Shown in pieces: positions 26,059-35,518 of a stretch of 43,417 nt of DNA. The stretch is taken from assembly GCF_001909055.1 (NCBI RefSeq), contig NZ_LVWI01000065.1:1-43417 (forward strand). Reading direction: 5' to 3'. The stretch is from Paenibacillus helianthi. GTDB lineage: Bacteria; Bacillota; Bacilli; Paenibacillales; Paenibacillaceae. Below the pieces are notes generated by a model. The model was not told the DNA's origin. It did not search any database and saw only the letters and a list, made by a program, of their open reading frames with translations. Made by a program: the position numbers and the translations under genes. Each line of letters starts with the position of its first letter. Within the stretch, counting starts at the first letter, position 1.

Positions 26059-27540
26059 ATGTCATATGAATCTGATTATTCTGCCAGCATAGAACGTCTG
26101 GCGGGCAGATATAGGTACTTGGAGCAGGAAGGACTGCTTCCACTACCGGTGAAAGACGGCGTAACTCTGGTGGTCCTGCTGCGTCATGCCGGGTGGGCTG
26201 CGGAATGCCTGAATCTTCTTCATCAGCATTCCGGTGCTTCCGTTACGCTGATTGGTGTTGCCATGAATCGGGATTTCCCGCTGCCGCCCTTAGCGGAGGC
26301 TTTTCCGGGGGTGACCTGTATTCCCTATGAATCCGGAAATGATGGGGTGAACGAAGCCCTGGCTTATGCCGGGACCTCTTATGTCGCGCTAATTGAAGAT
26401 ACGGTGATGGTGTCTCCGGGCTGGATTGGCCACCTGCTGTGGCCTTCAATCGATGTTCCGGCTGTCCAGGTCATTGCGCCCCGCTCCTCTACAGAACTTG
26501 GGGAGGGGAGGGAGCAGCTGCATTTTGGCACCGATCTGGAATTGTCCGCTTATGTCAGCCATAGCCTGGGACGGCAGCAGGGCGGCTGGCATGAGGTGGA
26601 AGTGTTGGGCGGCTCCTGTCTGATCTTCACGCGGGAACTGCTGCTGCGGGTCGGCGGGTTCGATCCGGGGCTTGTCCGGCGGCAGCTGATGGTGGCCGAC
26701 TGGTGCCTCCGGGCCCGGCAGCTGGGAATTCGGCTTGCGCTGAGTGATGCCGTATATGTTCATTCGCTTCATCCGCTAGAAGTGGATCACGAGGGCAAGC
26801 AGGAAGGGGAGCAGGCTTACCTGGCCAAATGGGGACTGGATGCCAGTGCAGTGAAGATGGATACAGATGCGGGTATTCTTCCGGTGCCTGCGGATGTATC
26901 CATTTTGCTGCCAAGGCCCGGGATACCGCTTGGAAGATCGGCGGTTGCCCCGGTTCCGCTCGTCACAGCAGTCGTCTTTTCCGATGAAATACTTACCTCC
27001 GGGCAGTCTCTTCGATCCCTGCAGCGGCTGCAAGAGCAGCAGAGTTATGGCAATATCCGCTGGGTTTGGGTCAGGGACATCCGCAGTGAAGCTCTCCCGG
27101 AAATTGCTGTGCGGGAGCAGGATGCGGTCATAGCCGTTCAAGGCGAGAAATCCTGGCTTCATGCGCTGGAGAATGTCTCCGCCTTATACGGGAGCGAGAT
27201 TGTAGTGTATCTCTCTGCTTCCGCTGATTATGACACGCATTATGTGGAGCGGATTGCCGGGGCTGTCCGGCATGGTTCAGCCGACCTCGTAGTCAGCCGG
27301 ACGGGTTCGGCAATGGAGGAGACTGCAACTGATCATGGATGGCCTGGTCCGACCGCGAAGAAGCTTCCACTGGAACGGATTGCGCACAGGAGTGGAATAG
27401 TCCCGGGCCGCATCACCAGGGGGGAGCCCCCTTACAGTCTTCTGCTTGCGCCCGGGCCTTCCCTGGCTATAGGGTATATAGGCGGTCCGCCTGAGCTCAA
27501 TGCCAGCAACATGCAGGCAGGCGGGGAGGTATGCTTATGA
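26059..27540 (+). CDS. GT2-like glycosyltransferase, degenerate
   Basis: A 493-residue cytoplasmic protein. Residues about 35-260 follow a GT-A (family 2) fold: VTLVVLLRHAGWAAECLNLL at the nucleotide-binding start, SYVALIEDTVMVSPGW in the position of the metal site but with ED in place of the usual DxD, and GGSCLIFTRELLLRVGGFDP, typical of GT2 acceptor-side motifs. A second, weaker GT-like half begins near residue 300 (PLVTAVVFSDE). The first gene of a three-gene forward operon: its stop overlaps the next start. GGAG stands upstream of ATG 26059. Donor and acceptor are unknown, and the altered DxD leaves activity in doubt. Confidence 0.7.
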   Translation: MSYESDYSASIERLAGRYRYLEQEGLLPLPVKDGVTLVVLLRHAGWAAECLNLLHQHSGASVTLIGVAMNRDFPLPPLAEAFPGVTCIPYESGNDGVNEALAYAGTSYVALIEDTVMVSPGWIGHLLWPSIDVPAVQVIAPRSSTELGEGREQLHFGTDLELSAYVSHSLGRQQGGWHEVEVLGGSCLIFTRELLLRVGGFDPGLVRRQLMVADWCLRARQLGIRLALSDAVYVHSLHPLEVDHEGKQEGEQAYLAKWGLDASAVKMDTDAGILPVPADVSILLPRPGIPLGRSAVAPVPLVTAVVFSDEILTSGQSLRSLQRLQEQQSYGNIRWVWVRDIRSEALPEIAVREQDAVIAVQGEKSWLHALENVSALYGSEIVVYLSASADYDTHYVERIAGAVRHGSADLVVSRTGSAMEETATDHGWPGPTAKKLPLERIAHRSGIVPGRITRGEPPYSLLLAPGPSLAIGYIGGPPELNASNMQAGGEVCL

Positions 27541-28865
27541 ACTATTTGATTCTCAGCCGCGTCTCCTGGGAAGAGTATCCATATAAAAGACTGCTGGATC
27601 TTTTGCCGGAGCGGGCAGACATCTGCTTTGCCGGAGGGATGACGCCTGAGCAGCAAGCCTGTAGCGGAATCCGGCCGGTGGCCCTGACGGAGTTGAATAC
27701 TTGGGATGGCGGGAGTTTTACACTGCTTGTCTCTTCCCCCTACTGGCTGCCCGATGTGCTGGCCCTGCAGCCAGCCTACACAGTGGCTCTGCTGGAGCCG
27801 TGTCCCGAAGGCGAGAACGAGATCATGTGGGAAAAATACAGCGCATTGCTTGCCGCCCGAGCAGACCTGGTAGGCACGGTTTCGGAACGGTTATACCTGG
27901 AGCAAAATCTGTGCAGACCGAGGGTGGTCTATCTCAGCGGAGATTATCCGTTGTCTTGCGGGCTGCTCCGGCGGGGAGAACGGCTGTTTTTTCTGTCTGA
28001 CTATGAGGAGGTTTGGACACGTGCACTTACCGGATTGTGGCAGCCGGCCTGCTCCGGGGCAGGGGACTGGCTTGTCATTCAGCGCCGCCTAAGAGCAGAC
28101 TTCTACGTGTCCATGTGCGGGAAGATGCCTCATCAGCCTACGGTGCATTATTTGGCCGCCACCTATTTATATTTGTTGGGAGATGAAGCCGCCGAGCGGT
28201 ATTTGGCGAAATCTTTTGAACTGATGCTGCTGCATGACTATACCGATTGCCTTCACTCGCACTACCGTTTCTTCTCGGCCATTGAGGCCAAGAAGGGCAA
28301 TCTGGCGCTGGCGGTTGCCCAGTACGAAATCACTGCGTTTACCGAGGAGGAAAGAAGTACAGCTGTACAGATGAGAAGGTGGCTGGACAGTGGAGACTCC
28401 GGACTGCTTCAGGCGGAACTTTACCGCGTGAATGAGGACGTCGCAGAGGCGATCCGCGTTCTGGAGAACTTGTCCTGCCCTGAGGCGCAGCCGCTGCTGC
28501 TGCAGAATTACATCGCCTCCTTCCAGTGGGAAAAAGCGCTGCAGCTTCAGCGTCTAGCGGCGCTCAGCAGCAGCGAGGCCGGAGTCATCCCGCTGCCTGG
28601 CGGTGCGGTGCTCCAGGGTGGCGGGATGCCGCCCGCAAGCACGGCCCTGCTGGCAGGGACCGAAATTCCCTCCTATGGCGGCGTTCAACTACCAGTCATT
28701 GAAGGTACGATGCATCTGCTGCATGGCAGAAGACATGCGGCGATCCGCAGCTTTCTGCGGGTGGCAGGTGCAGGCGGCGAGGCGCGGACATTATTCGCTG
28801 AGATGGCCGACCTGGAGGAAGCAGCAGGACGATTGAAGGGGGGAGCCGATGATGAGCAAGGATAA
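27537..28865 (+). CDS. Uncharacterised protein with C-terminal helical repeats, in glycosyltransferase operon
   Basis: A 442-residue protein. The first 150 residues look like an alpha/beta domain (MNYLILSRVSWEEYPYKRLL, with ADLVGTVSERLY resembling the N-terminal half of a GT4-type glycosyltransferase). The remainder is alpha-helical and TPR-like (AATYLYLLGDEAAERYLAKS; LAVAQYEITAFTEEE). No catalytic motif was found. ATG 27537 overlaps the upstream stop (ATGA), with GGGGAGG 7 bp before it; ATG 27531 lies too close to that site. It also overlaps the next gene by 17 bp, so three proteins are translated in a tightly coupled unit. Confidence 0.65.
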   Translation: MNYLILSRVSWEEYPYKRLLDLLPERADICFAGGMTPEQQACSGIRPVALTELNTWDGGSFTLLVSSPYWLPDVLALQPAYTVALLEPCPEGENEIMWEKYSALLAARADLVGTVSERLYLEQNLCRPRVVYLSGDYPLSCGLLRRGERLFFLSDYEEVWTRALTGLWQPACSGAGDWLVIQRRLRADFYVSMCGKMPHQPTVHYLAATYLYLLGDEAAERYLAKSFELMLLHDYTDCLHSHYRFFSAIEAKKGNLALAVAQYEITAFTEEERSTAVQMRRWLDSGDSGLLQAELYRVNEDVAEAIRVLENLSCPEAQPLLLQNYIASFQWEKALQLQRLAALSSSEAGVIPLPGGAVLQGGGMPPASTALLAGTEIPSYGGVQLPVIEGTMHLLHGRRHAAIRSFLRVAGAGGEARTLFAEMADLEEAAGRLKGGADDEQG

Positions 28866-29604
28866 GCCGCTGCGCAAAACCTCCGGAAATCGTCTTACCG
28901 CCATGATGCAGGTAAGGAATGAGAGCGGACGTTATTTGGAACAAGTGCTTGAGGAACTGAGCGGTTTTGTGGACGATATTGTCATTGTTGATGACGCCAG
29001 CACGGATGACACGGCACGGTTGTGCCATTCTTTTGCCAAGGTGACAAAGCTGGTGACACTGGAAGGCCCGCTGTTCCACCGGGAATGGGAGCTGCGGCAG
29101 ACGCTCTGGGAGCTGGCGGTGTCCACGGACCCTGACTGGCTGCTGTCCGTGGATGCCGATGAATTCTATGAAGAAGAGGCCAAACGGGAAATGCGCCGCC
29201 TGATTGATCAGGATGCGTACGATTCCGTGGCGTTCCGGCTGTATGACTTCTGGGGCGGTACGACGCATTACCGTGAAGATGAGCACTGGAACATTCATAC
29301 CAAGCATACCCGGACGCTGGTCCGGTATCTGCCGCAATTTTATTATTTTACACCGCAAATGAATCATCATGTCCCCCGCCTGCCGCTGTCTTACGCCGTT
29401 CTGCCCGCTTTCTTCGCAGAGCTGCGCGTGAAGCACTATGGCTGGGCGCTGCCGCCTGAAGCCCTCCGGCAAAAATATGAACGCTACATGGAGCTGGACC
29501 CCGAGGGGAAATGGGGTAGCCTGGAGCAGTACCGCTCCATTTTGGACGACAACCCCAATCTGGTGGAATGGCAGGAGAGGCGGGAGCATGAAAGACCGGA
29601 ATAG
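28849..29604 (+). CDS. Glycosyltransferase family 2
   Basis: A 251-residue GT-A fold enzyme transferring a sugar from a nucleotide donor. Motifs: LTAMMQVRNESGRYLEQVLE, DDIVIVDDASTDDTARL (nucleotide binding) and LLSVDADEFYEEE with the metal-binding DxD. It lacks the helical repeats of the reverse-strand paralogues and has no membrane helix. The start ATG 28849 (or ATG 28852) follows AAGGGGGGAG and lies inside the previous gene. It ends the forward operon, about 80 bp from the convergent GT at 29685. There is no clear terminator in that gap. Confidence 0.85.
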   Translation: MMSKDKPLRKTSGNRLTAMMQVRNESGRYLEQVLEELSGFVDDIVIVDDASTDDTARLCHSFAKVTKLVTLEGPLFHREWELRQTLWELAVSTDPDWLLSVDADEFYEEEAKREMRRLIDQDAYDSVAFRLYDFWGGTTHYREDEHWNIHTKHTRTLVRYLPQFYYFTPQMNHHVPRLPLSYAVLPAFFAELRVKHYGWALPPEALRQKYERYMELDPEGKWGSLEQYRSILDDNPNLVEWQERREHERPE

Positions 29605-29684
29605 GTGCAGCAGCGAATAAGTTGCTGGAAGCAGCGGATTGGCGATTGCTATTGCAGATAATGCAGTGGAAACATTTCACTTCA

Positions 29685-31745
29685 TCATAATCCGTCGCGG
29701 AGAGCTGATCTGACGAGCAGCAGCCAGGGAATGCTTCCCCGGGGATTCTTACCGGGAAAGGCTTCTGCCGCCAGCAGCAGCTTATGATAGCTGAGGCCCA
29801 AGGCTGCTGCTGCGCTTCCCGATTGCTGCAGCGCCTTCCCTGCAGCCGGATCAAGCTGCGGCACTCTCCCGCAGGAATCGGATACAGCTGCATAGAGCAG
29901 CCATTCTGCTGCACAAGTTGTGCCGAGGTATTGCTGCGCATGACTGCTGTATATAGAGCACCACTGCTCCCTGAAGGGAGCAGGTGCTTGCAGCAGTCCG
30001 CGCAGCAGCGGCTGAGGCAGACGGCACCACTGGAACAGAGAGGGAGACGTGTTCCTGTATAGCGTCAGCAGACTGCTCCAGGCTCCGGCCTGAAGCAGCA
30101 GCTGTGCAGCGTAGGACAGGCCGGGAAAAGTTATCGGCTGGATCGCCGCTGCACCGGCCGGATGATCCGCATGGCCTGGCAGTTTCGCTGCCGGATCACC
30201 GGAGTGATCCGTATGGCTCTGCTGCGGCCATGCCGGATCGCCGCCACCGGATTCCAGTCCTATCCGGTGGTGTACCGCCGCGAGGCCTGGCCTGAGAGGG
30301 GCCAGGCGCGCGAGCCACTTCCCTGCAGCGGCGGCGTCGCCGGTGCGGCAGGCCCAGGCCCACAGATAGCCGTGTACCCACGGCTGCTCCGGGCCTTCCC
30401 GCAGCAGCCGCTCCAGCGGAGCCGCAGCAGCTGCATCCAGCATCTGCGTGTGCCGGAACAGTTCCGGCAGCACACGCAGGATGGCTTGCACCGAAGCCGG
30501 CAGCTGAGGTGCAGCGGCCAACACCTGCAGCCATTCCCAGGCATGGGCATTCAGTGCTGCAGGGATGCATCTGCCCAGCAGTTCTGAAGGCATGGCCTGA
30601 AGGGTCTGCCGGGTCAAGGCAGTCAGGCGCTGTTCCTCTCCTGCCAGCAGACAGAGGGGAACAAGCTCTGCCCAAGCAGCAGCGCAGCCGGCATCATAGT
30701 CTATCGCCTGCTCCCAACAATCTGCCGCTTCCTCATAGCGGAGCAGCCGCTCACAGACCTGGCCCATCACCACGCAGGTCCGGCTGGTCCCGCTGCCGGA
30801 GGAGGAGGGATATTTCTGCGCGGTGTCTCCGCTTTGCAGTGCTATTTTCAACAGATGGTAAGGCTTCTGTAATTCTCCTTCTTCCAGGAGCAGAACAGCA
30901 TAACTCTCCAGCAGATCCGTGAAATCAGGAAATAGGCGGAGACCGGCTCCATAGGCGGCTTTGGCCTCTTTAGTGCGTCCGCAGGCCTGCAGGGCATAAG
31001 CCGTTTTCATATAAATATCGGCAAGATAGCCGGAGCCTGCAGGGGCTGTCTTCAGCAAAGGAAGCAGAAGTCCGGCGGCAGTCTCATACGCTCCTTGCTG
31101 GTAATGTTCAGTCCCTAGGGCGTACTGAAGGGGAATGCTCTCCGGATCATGCTGCAGTGCGGTTTGGATCAATTCGAGATTACGGGCAGTTTTGTTCTTT
31201 GCGCGCAGCTCCTCATCCAGATAGCCGTAATGCCGGACAGGCAGCGCTGCTGCGTAGGCGATCTTTCCGTCCGGCAGCGCCCAGATACTGCTTGCAGCTT
31301 CTTCATGGATACTCCCCTGGAAGACAATGCGTTCATCGTTGCGGAACAGCCGGCAGACATTGTCCGTGACATAGTCCCCGCTATCCGCTTCTCCTACATA
31401 ATGGATAAAAGGCAGGAAATAGCCGTCTACCTGCTCTGCGCCGAGCAATTCGTTCAGAACATCGGCCCGCCAGCCGCCAGCCGCCTCGTCGGCGTCAAGC
31501 ACTAGAACCCAGGAACAGGAGGACTGCCGCAGTGTCCGGTTCCGGGCTTTGGCGAAATCCCCCTCCCAGGGAATTTCAATCACCTGTGCCCCGAAGCTCA
31601 GGGCCACCTCCATGCTGTTGTCGGAAGAACCCGTGTCGGCAATGATGATCTCCGACACCAATCCTGCAACCGAAGCCAGGCAGCGTTCCAGATGCTGAGC
31701 TTCATTCTTGACGATCATACACAGGGATACATCCGGGATAGACAT
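29685..31745 (-). CDS. GT2 glycosyltransferase with C-terminal TPR-like repeats (paralogue 3)
   Basis: About 686 residues. The N-terminal GT2 domain (1-230) has SLCMIVKNEAQHLERCLASV, EIIIADTGSSDNSMEVALSF, the DxD in WVLVLDADEA, and an RLFRNDERIVFQGSIHEEAA acceptor motif. The rest is alpha-helical with TPR-like units (YALGTEHYQQGAYETAAGLL; AYALQACGRTKEAKAAYGAG). GT-TPR fusions of this type commonly glycosylate surface proteins. ATG 31745 is placed 8 bp after AAGGCAGGT; the GTG at 31751 is too close. It is the third of three paralogues downstream of the repeat protein at 35519-36859, 17 bp after the second one. The C-terminal half is low-complexity and alanine-rich. Confidence 0.85.
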   Translation of the reverse strand: MSIPDVSLCMIVKNEAQHLERCLASVAGLVSEIIIADTGSSDNSMEVALSFGAQVIEIPWEGDFAKARNRTLRQSSCSWVLVLDADEAAGGWRADVLNELLGAEQVDGYFLPFIHYVGEADSGDYVTDNVCRLFRNDERIVFQGSIHEEAASSIWALPDGKIAYAAALPVRHYGYLDEELRAKNKTARNLELIQTALQHDPESIPLQYALGTEHYQQGAYETAAGLLLPLLKTAPAGSGYLADIYMKTAYALQACGRTKEAKAAYGAGLRLFPDFTDLLESYAVLLLEEGELQKPYHLLKIALQSGDTAQKYPSSSGSGTSRTCVVMGQVCERLLRYEEAADCWEQAIDYDAGCAAAWAELVPLCLLAGEEQRLTALTRQTLQAMPSELLGRCIPAALNAHAWEWLQVLAAAPQLPASVQAILRVLPELFRHTQMLDAAAAAPLERLLREGPEQPWVHGYLWAWACRTGDAAAAGKWLARLAPLRPGLAAVHHRIGLESGGGDPAWPQQSHTDHSGDPAAKLPGHADHPAGAAAIQPITFPGLSYAAQLLLQAGAWSSLLTLYRNTSPSLFQWCRLPQPLLRGLLQAPAPFREQWCSIYSSHAQQYLGTTCAAEWLLYAAVSDSCGRVPQLDPAAGKALQQSGSAAAALGLSYHKLLLAAEAFPGKNPRGSIPWLLLVRSALRDGL

Positions 31746-31762
31746 CTTCACACCTGCCTTCT

Positions 31763-33310
31763 CTAGTCTGTTACCCGTGGTAGCGGGAGCAATAGACGCG
31801 CTCTGCCAGCAGCGGGATGCATGGGTGCCGAAGAGGCGACCGAGGCCAGTGCGCCGTCAGCCAGCAGAATCCAGGTCCGGCTGCGCTGATATGCCGGGTG
31901 TGCGGTCATGCCGGCGCAGCCCGCGGCCATGTCCGAAGCCAGACCCAGCAGGCCAGCCAGATCTTCACCGTTTAAGCTTCCGGCAGAAGCGGCAACGGTT
32001 TCTTGAAGCGACTTGACGCAGGAACTGCTGTCATTGGCGGCCCCCGGGTCCATTTGCCCAAGTGCACTCCTTTCCAGCTGCGCCGCGGCCGCTTCGAAGC
32101 AGCCTTCATTCAGCAGCAGAACGGCCAGCTTCCGGTGCTCCGCTGCAACTCCGGGAACATGCAGATCCAGCCAACCGTTCAGTTCGTTCTCCCGGCCCGC
32201 GCATTTCAGCGTGCGCACCAGCCGTGCAACCAGCGGCCAAGGCGCTGGATGAAGCTGGGCGGCTCGGGTATAGCAGGCAGCCGATTCGCAGTCTTCACCA
32301 ATCTCCTGGCAGAGCTGCCCCAGCACAGCCAGCGTAACATACGTCCCGCAGCCGGATTCCGTGTGATAGCCCGGCGGCGAAACGCCGATATCCAGCGCCT
32401 GCCGCAGCGCGGCTCTGGCTTCCATGTAAGCTGCCGACTGCAGCAGCAGTATACCTTTTAGGTGATGAAGGTCCGGGTAGTCGGGAAATAACAGAATCCC
32501 CCGCTCACAGGCTGCAAGCGCCTCCTGCACATGGCCTTTGACCGCCAGGCAGCGGATTTCGTACTTATACAGGAGATGGACATAGCTTGTATCCGGCTCC
32601 ACCTGTTCAAGCGAAGTACGGATATGCTCAAGCGCAGGGTCATACTCCCCGAGCCGCATATATTCGACAGCCATATTAAAATGATGAAAAGCGTCTCCCG
32701 GATTCAGCTTCAGCTGCTCCTTCAGCAGCTCGACATTGCGGCGGATCTTATCCTTTTTGGCCACTACGCCATTGGCATAGCCGTAATGATGAATCACCAC
32801 AGTGCTCAAATGCATGGAGGCGGCAGGGGTTTCCTTTACGATAACCGAGGCGATTTGTTCATGAATGATCCCGCTGAAGCGGTAACTCGGGCGGTTGCGG
32901 AACATCCGCAATATCGGATTCACGGTAATCGTCTGTGAGGAGCGGGCCGTTCCTGAGTGATTATGAATTCGCAGAAAAAACGCTTCATACTCCATATGCT
33001 CCGCGCACAGCAACAGCTCGCCCCTGCTGCCTTGATCCAGCTCCTCGTCCGCATCCAGTATAAGAATCCACTGTCCCTGAGCCTGATTCAGGCCGGCGTT
33101 GCGGGCAGCGGCAAAATCACCGCTCCAGGGAAAGGCCACGACCTTCGCCCCGAAGCTTCGGGCAATTTGAACAGTGGAGTCTGTTGATCCGGTGTCAACC
33201 ACTACGATTTCGTCAGCCACACCACGTACGCTTGCCAGGCACTGTGCCAGATTATCCGCCTCATTCTTGACGATCATACAGAGGGAAATGCGGTGTTTTG
33301 GTGTGCTCAT
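31763..33310 (-). CDS. GT2 glycosyltransferase with C-terminal TPR-like repeats (paralogue 2)
   Basis: 515 residues. GT2 domain (1-230): SLCMIVKNEADNLAQCLASV, DEIVVVDTGSTDSTVQIARS, WILILDADEEL with the DxD, and the RMFRNRPSYRFSGIIHEQIA acceptor motif. Helical repeats follow (FHHFNMAVEYMRLGEYDPAL; YEIRCLAVKGHVQEALAACE). Close to the 29685 paralogue in motif order. Its start codon overlaps the stop of the upstream paralogue by 4 bp, so the two are translationally coupled. Confidence 0.88.
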   Translation of the reverse strand: MSTPKHRISLCMIVKNEADNLAQCLASVRGVADEIVVVDTGSTDSTVQIARSFGAKVVAFPWSGDFAAARNAGLNQAQGQWILILDADEELDQGSRGELLLCAEHMEYEAFFLRIHNHSGTARSSQTITVNPILRMFRNRPSYRFSGIIHEQIASVIVKETPAASMHLSTVVIHHYGYANGVVAKKDKIRRNVELLKEQLKLNPGDAFHHFNMAVEYMRLGEYDPALEHIRTSLEQVEPDTSYVHLLYKYEIRCLAVKGHVQEALAACERGILLFPDYPDLHHLKGILLLQSAAYMEARAALRQALDIGVSPPGYHTESGCGTYVTLAVLGQLCQEIGEDCESAACYTRAAQLHPAPWPLVARLVRTLKCAGRENELNGWLDLHVPGVAAEHRKLAVLLLNEGCFEAAAAQLERSALGQMDPGAANDSSSCVKSLQETVAASAGSLNGEDLAGLLGLASDMAAGCAGMTAHPAYQRSRTWILLADGALASVASSAPMHPAAGRARLLLPLPRVTD

Positions 33311-35376
33311 CTTGCGGCTCCTCCCTGAATGTTCTGATTAGCACTCCACTGTGTATGCCAGGCAGTACGGTTCAGCACGGCGATGGCCTGATGGATCGCA
33401 GCGATGTCCTCTTGTAAAGGTCCCTGCGTATATATCTCCGGGAAGCTGGCTGCAGCTCCTTCGAGCTCCTGCTTGGCTAGATGAAGGTAGCTCAGCGACA
33501 GCCCAATGCGGGAAGGGTTATCCGCTGGTGCTGTGTCAAGCATGTGCCGGAACCACTCGGCAGCCTCCCCATAATGGCCTTGGTCAAAGAGCATCTCCGC
33601 GAGATAAAAAGAACCCTTCCCTCCCGTTTGACCGCCGGCCGCCAGGGTAATCAAAAGCTCCCCTGCGGCCTCCAGCTGGCCCGCCTCATACAGAGCCCCG
33701 GCAAGTTCGGCCCGGTGTTCTGGAAACAGCCCGGCCAGTTCGGCAGCCAGCCCGAAGCTGCGCAGTTTAACCGCCTGCCGGATCAGCTCCGTGACCACTA
33801 GGGAATGTTCACCGGCATTGTCTGGCGCAGCCGGAGCTGAAACTTGGCGCGCCAACTTTTCACCGATATGCAATAGCCCGGACCGCAAGGGCTCCGGCGC
33901 ATCCAGAAATCCGTATGATTCGGTCTGTTGTCTGTCTTCCTGCCACCGGCAGATGGCATGAATAATCCATAACTGCCTCGTGACATCTCTGTCTCTGTCT
34001 GTTTCCTGCTTCAACAGAGGAAGAGCCTCCCGCAGAGCAGACCCTGCTTCCTGCAGTTGTCCGGTAATCATCCATGCGGAGATTATAGCAGGCAGTGTCT
34101 CCCATTCCAGCGGAAAACCCGCCCGCGGCAATCCGGCAATAGCCTCATAAGCATGGACGGATTCCAGGGCATGGATTACCGCGCTTCTCCCGGCAGGCTG
34201 CTCTGTACCCGCAAGCTGGATCAACAGCGTGGAAATCTCCGGATCCGGCACATTCAGGCGCTGGAAGGCTGAAGCTATTCCCTGAAGTGCTGGACCATAC
34301 ATTGAATGATGCTGAAGGGCACGGTGAAACCACCGGGCCGCATCCTCCGTGTGTCCAAGCTGAAGAGAGTTCTCTCCCAGACGGGTCAGCGGGCGGAAGC
34401 TGTTCATGCCTTTCTCAGAAACATATTTCCCGCTGAGGGCAGCTTCTTGACTTAGTGCAGCTTCCGAACCCGCCGCTGCGCGCTCATAGGACTGACAAGC
34501 ACGTTCGATCAGTCCCTGGCTCTCCCAGGATTGCCCCTGGATGAAATGCAAATCCGGGTAATCCCTATAGCGCTGCAGTTCCCGTGCGAGCAGGGCATCA
34601 ATCCCCTTCGTATTATTCATGGCCAGATAGATTTTACCTAAATCGCGGATCATCGAAGGACGGTAAGACACCTGAAGCGGAGCTTGATGGATGGTATGGC
34701 TTAGCAGTTCTGCCGCCTCCTCCAGCTGTCCGTTCTGACAGCAGGTAACCGCCAGATTATAGCTGTAAAAAGGATTGTCCGGCTCTTTTCCCAGCGCAAG
34801 GCGCAGCAATTGCTCGTTGCGGCTGACTTTATTCCTCTGGGCCATGAGGCCCGGTAAATATCCCAGGTGAGTGATTTCGATATTGCTGCTGTGAATGACG
34901 GAAGCACCGTGCTTGTCGATAATAGAGGCGTCTAACCCTTCATGGATGATTCCGTCAAAGCTGAACCCTTTTCCATTGCGGAACAGACGGATTATGCTGT
35001 GCGTCAGCCGCTCCTCAGGAGAGCTTCCCAACCAATTTTCTATATTAACCGTATAAGCCAGGGCTGGAGTGTTCTGGAGCATATCGGTAATTTCTCCGAG
35101 CGGTGTCTTCAATATTTCATCGGCATCCAAGACGAGGATCCAATCCGTTTGCGCATGGGACAGCCCGGTGTTGCGCGCTTCCGAGAAATTATGGTTCCAA
35201 TTCATTCGGTATACCTTGGCTCCGTATCCTTCAGCGATGCTCAAGGAATCATCGGTTGAACCCGTATCTACAATTACAATTTCATCCGCAGCACCGGACA
35301 GGCTGTCCAGGCATTGGGGGAGAAGAGCGGCTTCATTGCGAATGATGAGATGTACACCTAGGGTGGGCTTTTTCAC
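33307..35376 (-). CDS. GT2 glycosyltransferase with long C-terminal TPR-like repeats (paralogue 1)
   Basis: About 689 residues. GT2 domain: LGVHLIIRNEAALLPQCLDS, DEIVIVDTGSTDDSLSIAEG, WILVLDADEIL with the DxD, and RLFRNGKGFSFDGIIHEGLD. Then TPR-like helices (PFYSYNLAVTCCQNGQLEEA; LTRLGENSLQLGHTEDAARW) to the C-terminus. The open frame starts at 35469, but GTG at 35376 has AAGGAGG 8 bp upstream and gives the family N-terminus, so I use it. First enzyme after the repeat protein; a 35-bp hairpin lies between them. Confidence 0.88.
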   Translation of the reverse strand: MKKPTLGVHLIIRNEAALLPQCLDSLSGAADEIVIVDTGSTDDSLSIAEGYGAKVYRMNWNHNFSEARNTGLSHAQTDWILVLDADEILKTPLGEITDMLQNTPALAYTVNIENWLGSSPEERLTHSIIRLFRNGKGFSFDGIIHEGLDASIIDKHGASVIHSSNIEITHLGYLPGLMAQRNKVSRNEQLLRLALGKEPDNPFYSYNLAVTCCQNGQLEEAAELLSHTIHQAPLQVSYRPSMIRDLGKIYLAMNNTKGIDALLARELQRYRDYPDLHFIQGQSWESQGLIERACQSYERAAAGSEAALSQEAALSGKYVSEKGMNSFRPLTRLGENSLQLGHTEDAARWFHRALQHHSMYGPALQGIASAFQRLNVPDPEISTLLIQLAGTEQPAGRSAVIHALESVHAYEAIAGLPRAGFPLEWETLPAIISAWMITGQLQEAGSALREALPLLKQETDRDRDVTRQLWIIHAICRWQEDRQQTESYGFLDAPEPLRSGLLHIGEKLARQVSAPAAPDNAGEHSLVVTELIRQAVKLRSFGLAAELAGLFPEHRAELAGALYEAGQLEAAGELLITLAAGGQTGGKGSFYLAEMLFDQGHYGEAAEWFRHMLDTAPADNPSRIGLSLSYLHLAKQELEGAAASFPEIYTQGPLQEDIAAIHQAIAVLNRTAWHTQWSANQNIQGGAAR

Positions 35377-35456
35377 GGGTGTTCCTCCTTGGAGAGTCAG
35401 TTTCCCCACAGTTCTGTGATGCACGATGGGAGTGTTGTCCGGTAAAGGCGGGCAGA

Positions 35457-35491
35457 ACAAAGAGTACATGGGCTACCCATGCACTCTTTGT
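35457..35491 (-). terminator. Strong hairpin between repeat protein and GT genes (possible partial terminator)
   Basis: ACAAAGAGTACATGGG (35457-35472) pairs over 16 positions, with one mismatch, with CCCATGCACTCTTTGT (35476-35491) across a three-base loop. On the reverse strand the following sequence is not a clean T-tract. It may reduce transcription into the GT genes or protect the upstream mRNA rather than stop all readthrough. Confidence 0.55.
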
Positions 35492-35518
35492 CATTACATA
35501 CTATGACCGATAGATAAC

